NCBI GenBank assembly: GCA_016748015.1
Contig: JAAOMT010000518.1
Location: 445,556-509,555, forward strand
DNA from: Geosiphon pyriformis
Taxonomy: Eukaryota > Glomeromycota > Glomeromycetes > Archaeosporales > Geosiphonaceae
Direction: 5' to 3'
Length of the DNA: 64,000 bases
Shown: positions 12,201-23,490 of the stretch, piece after piece
Numbering within the stretch: position 1 is the stretch's first letter
How the letters are laid out: every line of letters begins with the position of its first letter
The notes under the pieces: model-generated
Database searches by the model: none
The model's input: only the letters and a program-made list of their open reading frames with translations
What the model was told of the DNA's origin: nothing
Translations under genes and position numbers: made by a program

Positions 12201-12469
12201 AGCAAAAGTTGTACATAAAGATTAATTGAAATATTATTACTTTAAAACTAATTCTGAATTATTAATTTTACAAATTAGTATATATTCTTCTTTAATTAAA
12301 TCCAAAAATATTTTTCAAAACTTATAATTAATAATTGTAATAAAACAATAATTAAATTAAGATATTTAATTTATTTATTATATTAGTATTTTTTTTAAAA
12401 AATAATATAAAAACATTAAAGAAAAATAAAAAGATAATTGTTAAAAAAATATTTAATCCAAAAATAATT

Positions 12470-12980
12470 TTATTTTTCACAAAAATTTAGTATTTTTCAT
12501 AAATTATAATAATTATTTCTTGAAACATTTAACAAATATTCCAAAAATTAATGTTAGCTTTAAAAATATTTTTTAACTTATCTATAATAATTAATAAAAG
12601 CAGTAAATATATTTCTATTTATTGATACTTCTAAATTAAAAAAACACTGTACCAATAAAAACTAAAATTCAATACAAATAATCTTACTTTAAAAGCCATA
12701 TAAAAACAAATTTATTATAAATTTAAGACAATAGTTGAATCAACAAATATGCACTACAAATTCAGAACAGTTTTTAAACTTCATAACTTATTTAATACTT
12801 GCAAAAACGTTTCACAAAATCTAATACTCTAATTAATAAAGATACAATATATTGATAAGTTCACAAAACTGAAATTTTAACAATTTTTAGATCAAATTAC
12901 TTTAATAATACTGAATTATTATCTAGATATTACAGATAGTACTTAGATTTTAACAAAACTTAATCTTAAGAAAAAAATTA
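12470..12980 (+). pseudogene. Possible post-integrase segment relic of element G
   Basis: Very AT-rich. One frame reads RTVFKLHNLFNTCKN near 12760, resembling the RTIY-LHNIFQNYPE block of the post-integrase segment of element B (the dash is a stop). A purine run (AAGAAAAAAATTA, 12968-12980) right before the LTR could be the polypurine tract. Confidence 0.35.
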
Positions 12981-13399
12981 TATTATCAGTAGAAATTTAA
13001 GATATTAATTAGCATGAAATTATTTTTATAATTCTTATTATTAATTTATATATATTATTATTTTAATTTATTACTTATTATCTTATTAAATTATTTGAAT
13101 TACTATTTAACTAATAATTCAATTTGTAAATTACACAATACTCCAAACTATATAACATTCAAAAATTTACCAAAATTTGTAAAAATTCACCAAAATAATT
13201 AAATAATTTATAAAAATAATCAGTAGTTTGTTAAAAATATATCTTTAGTATAGCAAAATAATAGCAAAAAAAAAATACAAGTTTATAAACTAGTATTATA
13301 ATAAGTTATATAAAAGAAAAGCTTTGTTTTTTAAAAAAATATATTTTAGTTAAAATTATTTTTTATTAAAAATATTTTTTTAATATTTTTTATTTTATT
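12981..13399 (+). repeat. Left half of an F-type LTR, probably the 3' LTR of element G
   Basis: Starting TATTATCAGT, this aligns base by base with the solo LTR at 16385-16810 but with most C and G replaced: both share AGCATGAAATTA, then ATAACATTCAAAA, CACCAAAATAATT and the GTATAATAAGTTATATAAAA region. It stops where the LINE begins. The other half is at 21236-21751. Confidence 0.75.
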
Positions 13400-13741
13400 T
13401 TATTTAATGAGTAAGATCCAAACACAACTTAGTGCTATATATCAAAGAAATGATTTAAACTAAGTGTGAATCATGTACTTTCTACACGTAACCAGCCACT
13501 CGGGCCAATCAGGACAACACTACACAGCTATATAAACCGAAACTGGATCACCTAAACCAGAAAAAAACAAACTGAATTTACAAAAGCCAAAACAAATACC
13601 AAAACCATTAGCAATACCAAGCAATTTGACTACACCAGCAGAAAACCTCGAAGTCAAACCAGAGACTGAGATAAGAGTCAAGCCATCAAGTAAAATTAAC
13701 CCATTCTTCTCTATATAAGCATGATGCTTAGCACGAACTGA
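13400..13741 (-). other. 3' untranslated region of the LINE
   Basis: Non-coding stretch between the ORF2 stop and the A-rich tail. Parts of it (around 13410-13560, with ACGTAACCAGCCACTCGGG at 13486) recur in decayed form near 35090-35230, which supports it being a repeat end and not unique DNA. Confidence 0.55.
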
Positions 13742-16700
13742 TCAGATATTAGCCCTAAAAGTAAAACCAAGAGAATACACAAATTCAACAACTTTCAAAC
13801 TGGCAACCTTAAGATTGTGGAAGATGGAGACAGCTTTACAAAACCAGCCATCAAAAACAAAACCTTTATAAAAAACTATGAACACATAAGAATCAGAGAC
13901 ACAGGATGACAACAGTTGCAATACACCCAAAAAGAAATGAGAAAGACCAGAAACTGCCTTCCAAGAGCTCATATAAGATTCTAATAAACACCACCAAGCA
14001 GATTCATTAACCTTACAAGAGAACACATGATCTAACACTTCCATCTCACCACAATATAAGCACAATACACTAAAATACAGCCTACTATAAAGACACTTCC
14101 AAACAGCAACTGGCAGCCAATAGTGCAAAGCTTTCATGAAATAAGTGTATGCATTAGCCAAGAGTTTGCTGGTGAAACCAGCAGCCATATGCGAGTCAAG
14201 ATGTCACACCAATAATAAGTAAAGCCAATCAACTTCAAAAAGCAAACAACCAGCCAAAAACTTAGAACCAGATCCAATCTTCCAGCACACACAGCAAACT
14301 GAATAATAAATATTATGAACAAAATATCTGAAGTTGCTAGAAACAATTCCACTATTAGCAATCAAAAAGTATTCATTTAGGCAGGAAGAAAGATGTCAAT
14401 TAAAGAGAGAAGCAGCACCAGCAATCGTGTCAATGCATTCATTACCCAAAATACCAAAGTGACCCTTCATCTTATGCCAGCTGACTTCCAAATTCTTACT
14501 GCAAATAGCATTGATTATATAATGATCTTCGACCCAACATTGATTATAAAAGTCAGGACATGCCAGACTCAATTCTGATTTACAAGCGTTTAAAGCAGAT
14601 TAACTATCCAAAAAAAGTAGAACAGAACTTGATGGGAGAACACATTTTAAAGCCAGTACAATAGCTTGCAACTCTGCCAAAGTAGACAACATCAAACCCA
14701 ATACACAAACACCCAAACCCAAATCAATGTCTTCAAAATATGTGGCAGCACCAGTTCTACAGCTGGCTGTGCCCAAATTACTAAGGGACCCATCCATGTA
14801 TACTGACAAGCTGCTAGCACCAGCTTGCAAAAAATGATCACAAACAGACACAAAGTTGCTAGATTCAAAAATATTCAAAGGACCAACACTATGCAAAAAT
14901 GGGAGGAGAACAGAAAAGGAGCCCATACCATTGAAAAATGTAATAGAAAGCTTGAACCACTCAAGAACAGAGCCACGAGAGTCTAATCTTTTCCAACACT
15001 TGAAGATATACCAATTAAATACAGCACTATAATGATCACAAAGTTGGTCAACAAAGGCAATACCATGCTGCTAAAGAGAAGAGAGAAACTTTGACTCACC
15101 CAGAACAGCAAACATTAGAACCCCATTGCAGAATCGAAAGAGAGTGGTCAAAGAGGCACTCAGAGATAATCCACAGTCAAGAAGAACACAAATTATGCCT
15201 GCCAAGAAGTTATTAGAAGCACTGATATGAATACGAACAGAAGAACTCAATGGATGAACAGGGTGCCAACACAAAACTTGTAGGTCATGGGACCTATAAG
15301 AAAATAAGCAGTCCACAATACCATCAGAGTTCACAAAACTAACAAGGAAGGCAATTTTACTTTCAGACTGAACTTGAGAAAAAAATTTCAAACCATAAAA
15401 AGAAGGATAGTAAATTGTATTACTGGGAAAATTGAGTGGCAAACCAGATTTAAGTTTCAAGTCCTTGTGAATAAGAGTATCCCACTTGTTACACACTTCA
15501 ACAAGAACAAAGCTAAACTGCATTTTATAGCTAACTATAAGATGGAGAACTGCTAAAACCAAATACAAAAGCTGTTTATTTGAGACAGCCTTCCATAGAA
15601 CCAGATTGGTGAAAAAACAAACATCTGAATTTGCCTTAGCTAAACTAGGCTTTGAAAGACCCTCAGTTGAAAGAAAAATACCCAAATACCAATGAAATTC
15701 ACCCTTTTTGGCAATAGAGATTGGTGAGCCACTGATAGAAAGAGACGGATTGCTAACCCTGCTATTAATAAGAATGGCCACTGTCTTGTCATTATTTATA
15801 AAAATGTTATTTATCTGAAAAAATTCACTAGCAATATCAAGAATATGTTGAGTGGTATTTCGATTGCTACCAACCCAAATTGTATTATCAACAAAAGTGC
15901 CAGCAGCAAAAAAAGAAGAAAGTTCAGCCCAAGATTCAGCACAACCATTTTTGGAAATAAAATGAGAATTCAACTTATACTTATACACACTCTCTTGACA
16001 CTTGATTTTACATAATAGAGGGTCATAAAATATGCACCATAGTAAAGAGAAAAAGACCTTTCTCTGGTCCAGATCATCATGTACCTAATAACCACTCATT
16101 AAACCAAAATCTGTCATAACATAATTGGTGCAATTCTTATAAATACTGCCAAAAAAACGTATGAACTTGCTGCACATCTTAATCCTGACTAAATTTTTTT
16201 CGAGATGCTTCCAGCCAACCAAATTATATGCCTTTTTCATATTCTGTAAAACCAACCAAAGCTTCCGATTCTTCTCTAAAGCATCTTCAATAACCAAACC
16301 AATTGCAAAAATAGGAGACTGAGTTGATATATTTTTCAAAACAGAAAAATTGTCCCCACAAAGAACATTAAAAGTGCTGCATGCTGTTACCAGATGAAAT
16401 TAGAGATATTGTTTAGCATGAAATTACCCTTATAAATCTTATCATTAATTAGCATATATTATCGTTTCAAATTATCACTTATTATATTAGCAAAATATCT
16501 GAAATTATCATTTAATTAATAACCCAATTTGTACATAACACAAATGTAACCTAAGTGTAATGATTAATCATACAATACCCCGAAATATGTAACATTCAAA
16601 AGTTCACTAAAATTTGTAGAAATTCACCAAAATAATTGATAGTTTACCAAAATATCTAATAGTTTGCAGAAATAACTTGTTGTTTGCCGAAATGTATCTT

Positions 16701-19160
16701 TAGTTTAGCAAAATTGTAGAAAAGAGCAAAGTTCAAGTTTATAGAATAGTGTTACAACAAGTTGTATAAAAAAAGAGCTTCTTTTTTTGAGAAAATGTAT
16801 CTTACTTTACATTTATTACTTAGAACCATTCCTACACACACAAAAAGAAATAAATATCAAATAATTTGAAAAACCAAATTCTTTAATTATTGCACTTGGA
16901 AAATCCCCAAAACCCAACTAACATTTTGAAATTAATTAGCTATCAATTTCAGTAAACTGTTAGTGACTCCAGGCCTGAATAGAAAACATTTCCCTTGATA
17001 GAATTCTATTTCTTTTACATTTCTTTTATTTTCTTATTACAATCATTAGGGTAGCTTACAGATGAGATTCCTGTAGAAGAGTTGACTTTCACAGCAAAGT
17101 AACTATACATTTTAGTGAGCTTCCAGACGAGCAATTCCTGAGAAAGAGTTAACGTTTACTACAATGTAACTACACAAAGCAACTGGCATGAAATTGGCCA
17201 TTCCATTTATAAGCCCAGCAGTTCAAATTATAGGAGATAATTTGAAGATAAATTCAGTTATCAGAGGTTCAAACACTTCTCATAATCATGAATTAACAGT
17301 ATTACAACAAACATACAAGAGCTAAGAAGAGACCAAAAACCTCTGGTAACAATGTCAACAAAATTCTATCTGATAGAATCTTAGAGAAAATCTTATAAGC
17401 CATCTCAATCAAAGCAATAGGTTGAGTATTCATAAGAACACCTTTCTATTTATACAGTTTGGGAATCATTGAGACTCAGGCCTCCTTCTAAGAGCCAGGT
17501 ACAGATTTATCAGACAAACAGGAATTTAAAAGCACCAAAAGCATATTCAGAACTGCTTTATTACAATGTTTCCAAAACTCATTTGATATACCTAAGAGAC
17601 CAGCAGCTTTATCATCAGGCATAAAAGAAACCACCCCAAACAGTTCATCAAACTCAATAGAACACATAACACCTGAAAAAGCTTTATCAAAAACATAATC
17701 CAAAGGTTGATATTGACAACACCAATTACCAGAGACATTATCAACCACTTGATGCTTTCTAGTCCAACCTTCCATAATGACATCAATCTTAGACTTAACC
17801 AAATTGGGTTTCAGGACAAGTTCATTATCAACAACCAGATGGTTGAATACCACTTTACGAAATAGGCACTTCAGCATATTCCTGATAGTATGATTCTTAT
17901 TAATCTCAAAGCTCTTCATCCTTTTATCTATAGCAGCTCTGATAGTTGCCTCCTTAGTTCTACAAAATTCAGCAAGTTTGGACATGTGATAAGCTTTTCT
18001 AGCACCACAAAGAGCAAAACAAACCCGATCAAAGCCTGTACCAGAATCCATAATGCTTTGAATGGCTAAAGCCCCAACACTGTCCAAAGAAACCCAGCAC
18101 TTCATAAGAGACTCAAAATTCACAATACTCTCTTCACATGAAGTCTTAACTATTTTAGAAACCAACAGCTCTAATTTGTGATATCTTGAAAATTCCTTGG
18201 TAAAAACATCATCAAAGCTCTTAAACCACTTCTTTTTGAACACTTCATTAGCCAAGAGAACCATAATTTTACAAACAACATTCCATATTGCATCTAAATC
18301 CAAGAACTTAACAAAGGCAGCAAACTTATTTGAAAACATCACAGCATTTGCCAACATAGCATTTTCAAAATTTTTCTATTTAGTTTTATCAGCACCCTTA
18401 AAATCAAACTTCCATCAGTCTCTATTCACTTGCTTGTGAAGAGAGTTTAGCTGCACATCCAAAAGCCCACCCAAATCCACAAACACAGCCCAATAGTTAG
18501 TATCAAAAAATTCATCAACATTAAACACATTATGACCCACTACTACATTAGCCAAATTCGAAGAAATGAACAAAAAATCAATAGTTTTAGCCATGTCTCA
18601 AGAGTTAGCCCATGTGGGCATTTTGACATAAGAACTTCCACCCAAAGAATTAACTAAACCAAGATCTAGGCACTTTCTGAAACTAGTACTTTTTCGAGAG
18701 CCATCTTCATTGAAGTCACCATCCAAAACAATAAAAGAGGATTTATTAACCACTTTAGCAATCATAGAATTAATATCATTAGCCTGAGAGAAATGAACAG
18801 CCAGAGATGCCCCAGCATAAAGCCTCAAGATAGACACAGAAAGTTTATTCTTGAATAGCAACTTGACCAATAGAAGCCAACCTGGCACCTCAGAAACCTT
18901 ACAAACATGACGAGTTAGAGAAGTGTTTATGATAATTGCAACTCCAGTACCAAGAAACCCTTTGTCTAATCCAGATGAAAAAACTCTAACTCCATTGAAT
19001 TTATTTCTAATTCAAAGCTTATTGCTAGATCTCAACTTTGTTTCTGTAATGATTGAAACCAAATTCCCAGAATCTCTATGTCAATAAACAACGTTCTTCT
19101 ACTTGGCAGGGACATTGATACTGCAAACATTACACATTGCAAAATTCCACATAAAATCAT
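13742..19160 (-). pseudogene. LINE ORF2: endonuclease, reverse transcriptase, RNase H, zinc finger (broken)
   Basis: Going along the - strand: AP endonuclease (about 18500-19160) with ITETKLRS, IVLDGDFNEDGS and KTIDFLFIS. A long linker and RT N-terminus follow (17488-18357, ending DDKAAGLLGISNEFWKHC). RT palm continues after the solo LTR (16085-16339 and 15071-15988), with FVDNTIW in place of the usual F/YxDD box. RNase H is at about 14600-14840 (VYMDGSL, LAELQAIVLAL, LFLDS). The C-terminal finger CLYCGEMEVLDHVFSC is at about 14000-14080. In-frame stops and frame changes plus the LTR insertion make it non-functional. The final 148-residue piece (13742-14188) is intact. Confidence 0.85.
16385..17351 (+). 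repeat. Solo F-type LTR inserted in LINE ORF2
   Basis: Starts TGTTACCAGA and ends TCTGGTAACA, perfect 10-base inverted ends, 967 bp. Flanks are atgc (16381-16384) and atgt (17352-17355), a 4-bp target duplication with one C-to-T change. The LINE RT frame stops at one edge and continues at the other. Tandem repeats of about 20 bp (GTTTACCAAAAT / GTTTGCAGAAAT / GTTTGCCGAAAT / GTTTAGCAAAAT, 16630-16725) precede a TATAAAAAAA box at 16765. Same family as the split LTR at 12981/21236 and the LTR at the right edge. Confidence 0.9.
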
Positions 19161-21032
19161 TTATTGAGAAATAAAAGAAGTTGACAAGCCCAAGCCAGAG
19201 CACAAACAATTCAATTTTTCTAAGACAGATTCAACCGACACCTCCAAAGCCACCATTTTGGATTCTAATCCACCTACTTTGGACATCAAAACTTTAGAAC
19301 TACTCAGACCAAGATCAGAAACTGGGTCAGTAACAATCGACAAAGATGGAAAAGGAGACACTGTTGTGACATCTAGAGCTATATCTGAGTCCAAATTGGA
19401 TACAACAGATGTGAAAACAACCAAAAGAGAGATAAGAGATTTGGATGCCAAAGGCACCAATTCCACAAAACTCAATTTTTTCATAATACCAGAAACTTGA
19501 TCTGTCAAAAGCTCTAAAGAGTGTTCCAGAAAAGCCAACCAATCAACCAAATAGGAATCACCAAAAGAATTAGAGTCCATTGGTACAGGCTTTGTGTCCA
19601 AAGATGAACTAGAACCTAAAAAATCTGATGAAATCACATGAGAGAAAAAACTACCAACAATTTGGGCTCAAGTTTTCTTACCAAAAGAAACTGGATAAGC
19701 AATTGGCACCTGCTTCTTTCTATATATGTTGGCCAAACAAATCCAATTTTAAAGAGTAACCACCCACTTACCACGAACACCAGAATTCCCACCCAATAAG
19801 CATGCTGTAGAAATATGACCAAACTGTTTGCAATGAGCACAATGGGCCAAAGAAAGACCAGTCCAGTGCAAATTTACATCCTTAAATACTAGAACAGAAC
19901 CAATAGCAGCCAATTTAGATGCCTCATTAACAAAGCACACAATTGCACATCTATCATGTACATAAGAGCTAGGATTACAGCCAATAAAACAAGTTTTCTT
20001 ACCATATGACTTCAACAAGTTTGAAAGATCATAAGCCATAGTACCAATTGGAAAAGTATAAAGCAAAGCTCGGTGTTAATCTCTGAATACCCATGTATGT
20101 TTATTATCTATAGCCTTTACTACATGAACAGAATCCTTTTTCATGATAACAGACCATCTAACTGTGACCAAATCAGCTACCTCAGATGACTTAAACTCCA
20201 CTAAAGCTTTTTGCCACAGACTGATCAATTGCATCTTGATTGATACAATTTTTCTAAATTTAGAAAAAACAGATTCTACAGCTAATTTGAGAAGATTGAC
20301 TGAAATCTCCTTAACAACAATTATCCAATCCAAATGTTTGTTTATCTGTTTAACATCAACATTTATCACAATTTTCTTATGAATTGCCAATTTCCTAGCC
20401 TTTTTTAGACTCAATTCAGATGTAAAAGAAGATCTAATAATTCCAAAAAATTTTAAGGGAGTCAACGCCCTCCCAAAACCATTAATTTGATAGAAGATTT
20501 TTTTTATTGTCATCAATTTATTACTATTAGTTTTTCCAGATACAGCTGATAATTTAACATCAAGCATGAAAGATTTGGCTGGCCTGAAATCGCATTTATC
20601 CAAGACACATGACTTAACAGCTGACAAACACTTAGCATCAGAAAATTTAGAAGCTAGAAGTGTTAAAACATCATTGTTACTGTTGCTTAAATTGTTAAAA
20701 GAAATCTTGTTCAGCTTACTACCTAAAACGTATGTTCTAGTACATGTCTTTCTGAGAGTAGCATCATCCATTTCATCATCAACTTTTGAAGCATTTGAAT
20801 CAGCGTAACTTGTTTCTTTTGCAATCATATTCTTCATGTTTTCCAAGTCTGAGATGCCGCTAATACTGCTCACTTCACTGTTTACTTCACTGTTCCATGA
20901 TCTCACAGGCTTGTCACTGTTAATAAGCATATCTATGAGAACCAGAGGGCCAGCAGATAACTCGACAATACTACCAACAACAGCAGGCTTCTTGGGTTTT
21001 TTATAAGATGCACTTCATGAATAAGCACTCAT
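19161..21032 (-). pseudogene. LINE ORF1: gag-like RNA-binding protein with CCHC zinc knuckle (broken)
   Basis: The likely start is ATG at 21032 (MSAYS...), with an in-frame TGA five codons later at a probable arginine. The main open part runs 20930-20076 and ends in TAA at a probable glutamine. The next part (20066-19749) carries CAHCKQFGHISTAC, a C-x2-C-x4-H-x4-C knuckle. After a frame change the last part (19637-19161) ends FISQ-stop just before ORF2. Role in the family: binds element RNA in the ribonucleoprotein particle. All breaks look like point transitions plus one or two indels. Confidence 0.8.
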
Positions 21033-21235
21033 CTGACACTTGGTTTTAACACCCAACCAGGTCCCTAATTCAGCTGAAATAGACACTAACACACCAGTAG
21101 AAGAGCCTACCAGATTTATATTCATAAACAAAGGTATGTTGGAAGAAATAACTGCGAAACTTATAAGAGTAAGGGAGAAAAGAAAATTTACTTCTTTAAA
21201 AAAATCAAGCTCTCATTGTGACCAGGGGATCTAAT

Positions 21236-21751
21236 ATTTATACAAATTATTTCAATAAAAACCATATTAAAAAACAACAAAATTCATAATTACTTTACTT
21301 AAAATTTTCCAAATTTAACAAATATTTTGAAATTAATTAGTTAGTAATTTTAGTAATTTATTAGTAACTTCAGGTCTAAACAAAAGACAATTCTTTTAAT
21401 AAAATTCTTTTTCTTTTATATTTCTTTTGTTTTTCTCATTATAATTATTAAGATAATTTATAAACAAGATTTTTATAGAAAAGTTGACTTTTACTACAAA
21501 GTAACTACATATTTTTTGTAAGCTTTTAGACAAATATTTTTGGAAAAAAGTTAATTTTTTTTGCAAAATAACTATATAAATAACTGGTACAGAATTGGTT
21601 ATTCTATTTATAAGTTCAACAGTTTAAATTATAAAAGATAATTTAAAATAAATTTAATTATTAGAGATTTACTAGCTTTTAATAATTAAGAAGTAACAGT
21701 AAAACAATAATAATAACATTCAAGAAAAGAGACCAAAAATTTTTAATAATA
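21236..21751 (+). repeat. Right half of the F-type LTR split by the LINE
   Basis: Aligns with 16850-17351 of the solo LTR: both share TTTTGAAATTAATTAG, then GTAACTTCAGG / GTGACTCCAGG, TTGACTTT-ACTACAAAGTAAC and GAGACCAAAAA. The copy here is C-to-T decayed and ends TTTTTAATAATA where the intact copy has CCTCTGGTAACA. Together with 12981-13399 it gives one LTR interrupted by the LINE. Confidence 0.75.
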
Positions 21752-23247
21752 CTATTATTTTGCTATTGCTATTGGTTATTTTATTACTTATTATTTTATT
21801 GTTATTGTTAATTATTTTATTATATATTATTTTGTTGTTACTGTTATTTTGCTGCTTTTGTTATTACTGATTATTTTATTATTAGTTATCTTGCTGTTAT
21901 TGTTAATCATTTTATTGCTATAATTTGGTTTATTACTAATTATTATTACTTTTGATTTCTTGTTAAATTGGCTTTTTATTAACTGGTTTTATATTCAAAT
22001 TATTAGAAAAATCTTTTTTTTGTATAATTAATTATTTAAAAATAAACTTAAAAAAATAATTTATATAAAGTTTTTTTTCAAATATTATTTAATAAGATAA
22101 AAAGCCAGTAATTATAAAAACTTCTGTATTTATTGTATCTAAACATAAAAATAAATTAGTTATTGTTTAAATAATTTAACCAATATAAAAATAATATTTT
22201 TTACAAGTTATTTAATATAAATTATGTGATTAATTATTAGTTTCTTTATTTTTTATCTATTTTAACAATTTTTGTTAAAATATATTATTTGCTTATTTAA
22301 TTAATCTTTAGAATTAAAGATGTTTTAAGCATTTATTTATAATATAAATAGTTGGTTATATTTTTGTTAATTTTCTAATTATATTAGCTATAAACTTTTT
22401 ATTATTATTGGTTTAAAGAATAGTTAAAAGTTTAAATACAGTAAAAAGTTGAAAAAAAGCTTGTTATTTCTTTTATTTCTTTAGAAAAAAGAGCCATAGT
22501 TCAAAAAAATTTTGTAAAATAATTCTAAGTATAACAGATATATTTGTAAAAATTATCTGGTTAATTGTATATATCAATCAAATCTATTTGTAAATAATAT
22601 ATAAAGTCTTTTGTTAAAATCAGATTTATAGTTATTAATTAAGCTAAAAATTATTGTATAATATATTTAATACAGCAAAAATAAAACTGTTTTACTAAAT
22701 TTTTAAATATTCAAGTATATTTATTTTTAATCTATAAATAAAAAATTATTAGTATTTATTTATAAAAAATTAAATTAATATTATATATTATATTATAAGT
22801 TTTGCTTATTTTTTTATTTTTTATTTCTAAATAAAATTTACATAGTTTTTTATATAATTTTTTTTTTAAACAGACTGGTTTTTTTGTTTTTTTAAGATAA
22901 AGTATATTTTGTCTTTTGATTTGTGCAATATAAAAGATAGTACATACTTAATACTTTAATTTAGAATCGAAATTTTCTTCTTTAAAAGTATTTTTTAATA
23001 TTTTAATATATTGGTTTATGTAATCTTAAAAAAGCAAAGTTTTGACTTGTTTTTTTTCACTTCTAACTAATAAATAGCTTTCAAAAAGGTCAGAAAATGT
23101 TTTTTGAGTAAGTTATTCATAATTTATCAATGATAAATGGTGTTGAAAAGCCATAAAAAAACGCGTCAAATATCAAAACTTTGATTTTTTGATTGGCTAA
23201 TGAAAGGGAAACTTTTTAATGGCCAATTAACCAAATAATGTAATTGG
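21752..23247. other. AT-rich spacer, probably decayed repeat
   Basis: No ORF and no protein match I can read on either strand. The first 200 bases are repeats of TTATTTTATTGTTATTG type. The stretch 23090-23247 is less AT-rich and is probably the RPN2 upstream region, with a GATTGGCTAATG inverted CCAAT box (about 23200) and an ACGCGT hexamer at about 23162. Confidence 0.5.
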
Positions 23248-23302
23248 TTGAGTTGATTCGGAATCAACACAGTGTTGAATTAATGATTCCGAATTAACTC
23301 AA
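23248..23302. repeat. Inverted repeat about 190 bp upstream of RPN2
   Basis: Left arm TTGAGTTGATTCGGAATCA (23248-23266) and right arm at 23284-23302 pair over 19 bases with one mismatch, with an AACACAGTGTT palindrome beginning at the loop. It could form a hairpin or be a symmetric protein site. It lies between decayed DNA and the RPN2 start codon. Confidence 0.6.
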
Positions 23303-23490
23303 GTTGAATTAGAATCCCAAATCAACTTAAATCCTGTTCCAACTCATGACATATATAATAATATTAATGATAATAATAGTTTTTTTAATATAAATTACAA
23401 TTGAAGAGCATACATGTGAATTTAAGATCTATACCAAAAAATCTTATAAAATCAAAGCTTTCTATTTTGTTTTACCTTTGATCTTTCAAG

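Larger units (their letters stand above)
4844..12980 (+). mobile_element. Element G: very old, AT-saturated Ty3/gypsy element with dUTPase relic
   Basis: This 8-kb stretch is extremely AT-rich and has no long ORF, yet translated frames still align by eye with B/A pol in order: protease, Cys-rich region, dUTPase, linker, RT, RNase H, integrase. The replacements are what C-to-T and G-to-A saturation would give (many TAA/TAG at Q and W positions, K/N/I/F-rich protein). It is interrupted by element A on its left and by a solo LTR (9933-10819). Its 3' LTR appears to be the F-type LTR that starts at 12981. About 4850-6470 presumably holds gag, but I could not read it with confidence. Confidence 0.75.
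13400..21235 (-). mobile_element. Non-LTR retrotransposon (LINE) with ORF1, AP endonuclease, RT and RNase H
   Basis: About 7.8 kb including a later solo-LTR insertion at 16385-17351. On the - strand it has ORF1 with a CCHC zinc knuckle, then ORF2 with AP-type endonuclease, RT, RNase H and a C-terminal CCHC-like finger, the layout of I/Tad-like LINEs. The left end has an A-rich tail on the - strand (ATTAAATAAAATAAAAT), as expected of a 3' end. It sits inside an F-type LTR, whose halves flank it. Much less AT-decayed than element G, so younger, but it carries several stops. Confidence 0.85.

Noticed and set aside
19258-19500. 80-residue ORF on the + strand with Lys/Asp-rich protein
   Set aside because: Antisense of LINE ORF1; same for the + strand ORFs at 15374, 18197, 20143 and 20566.
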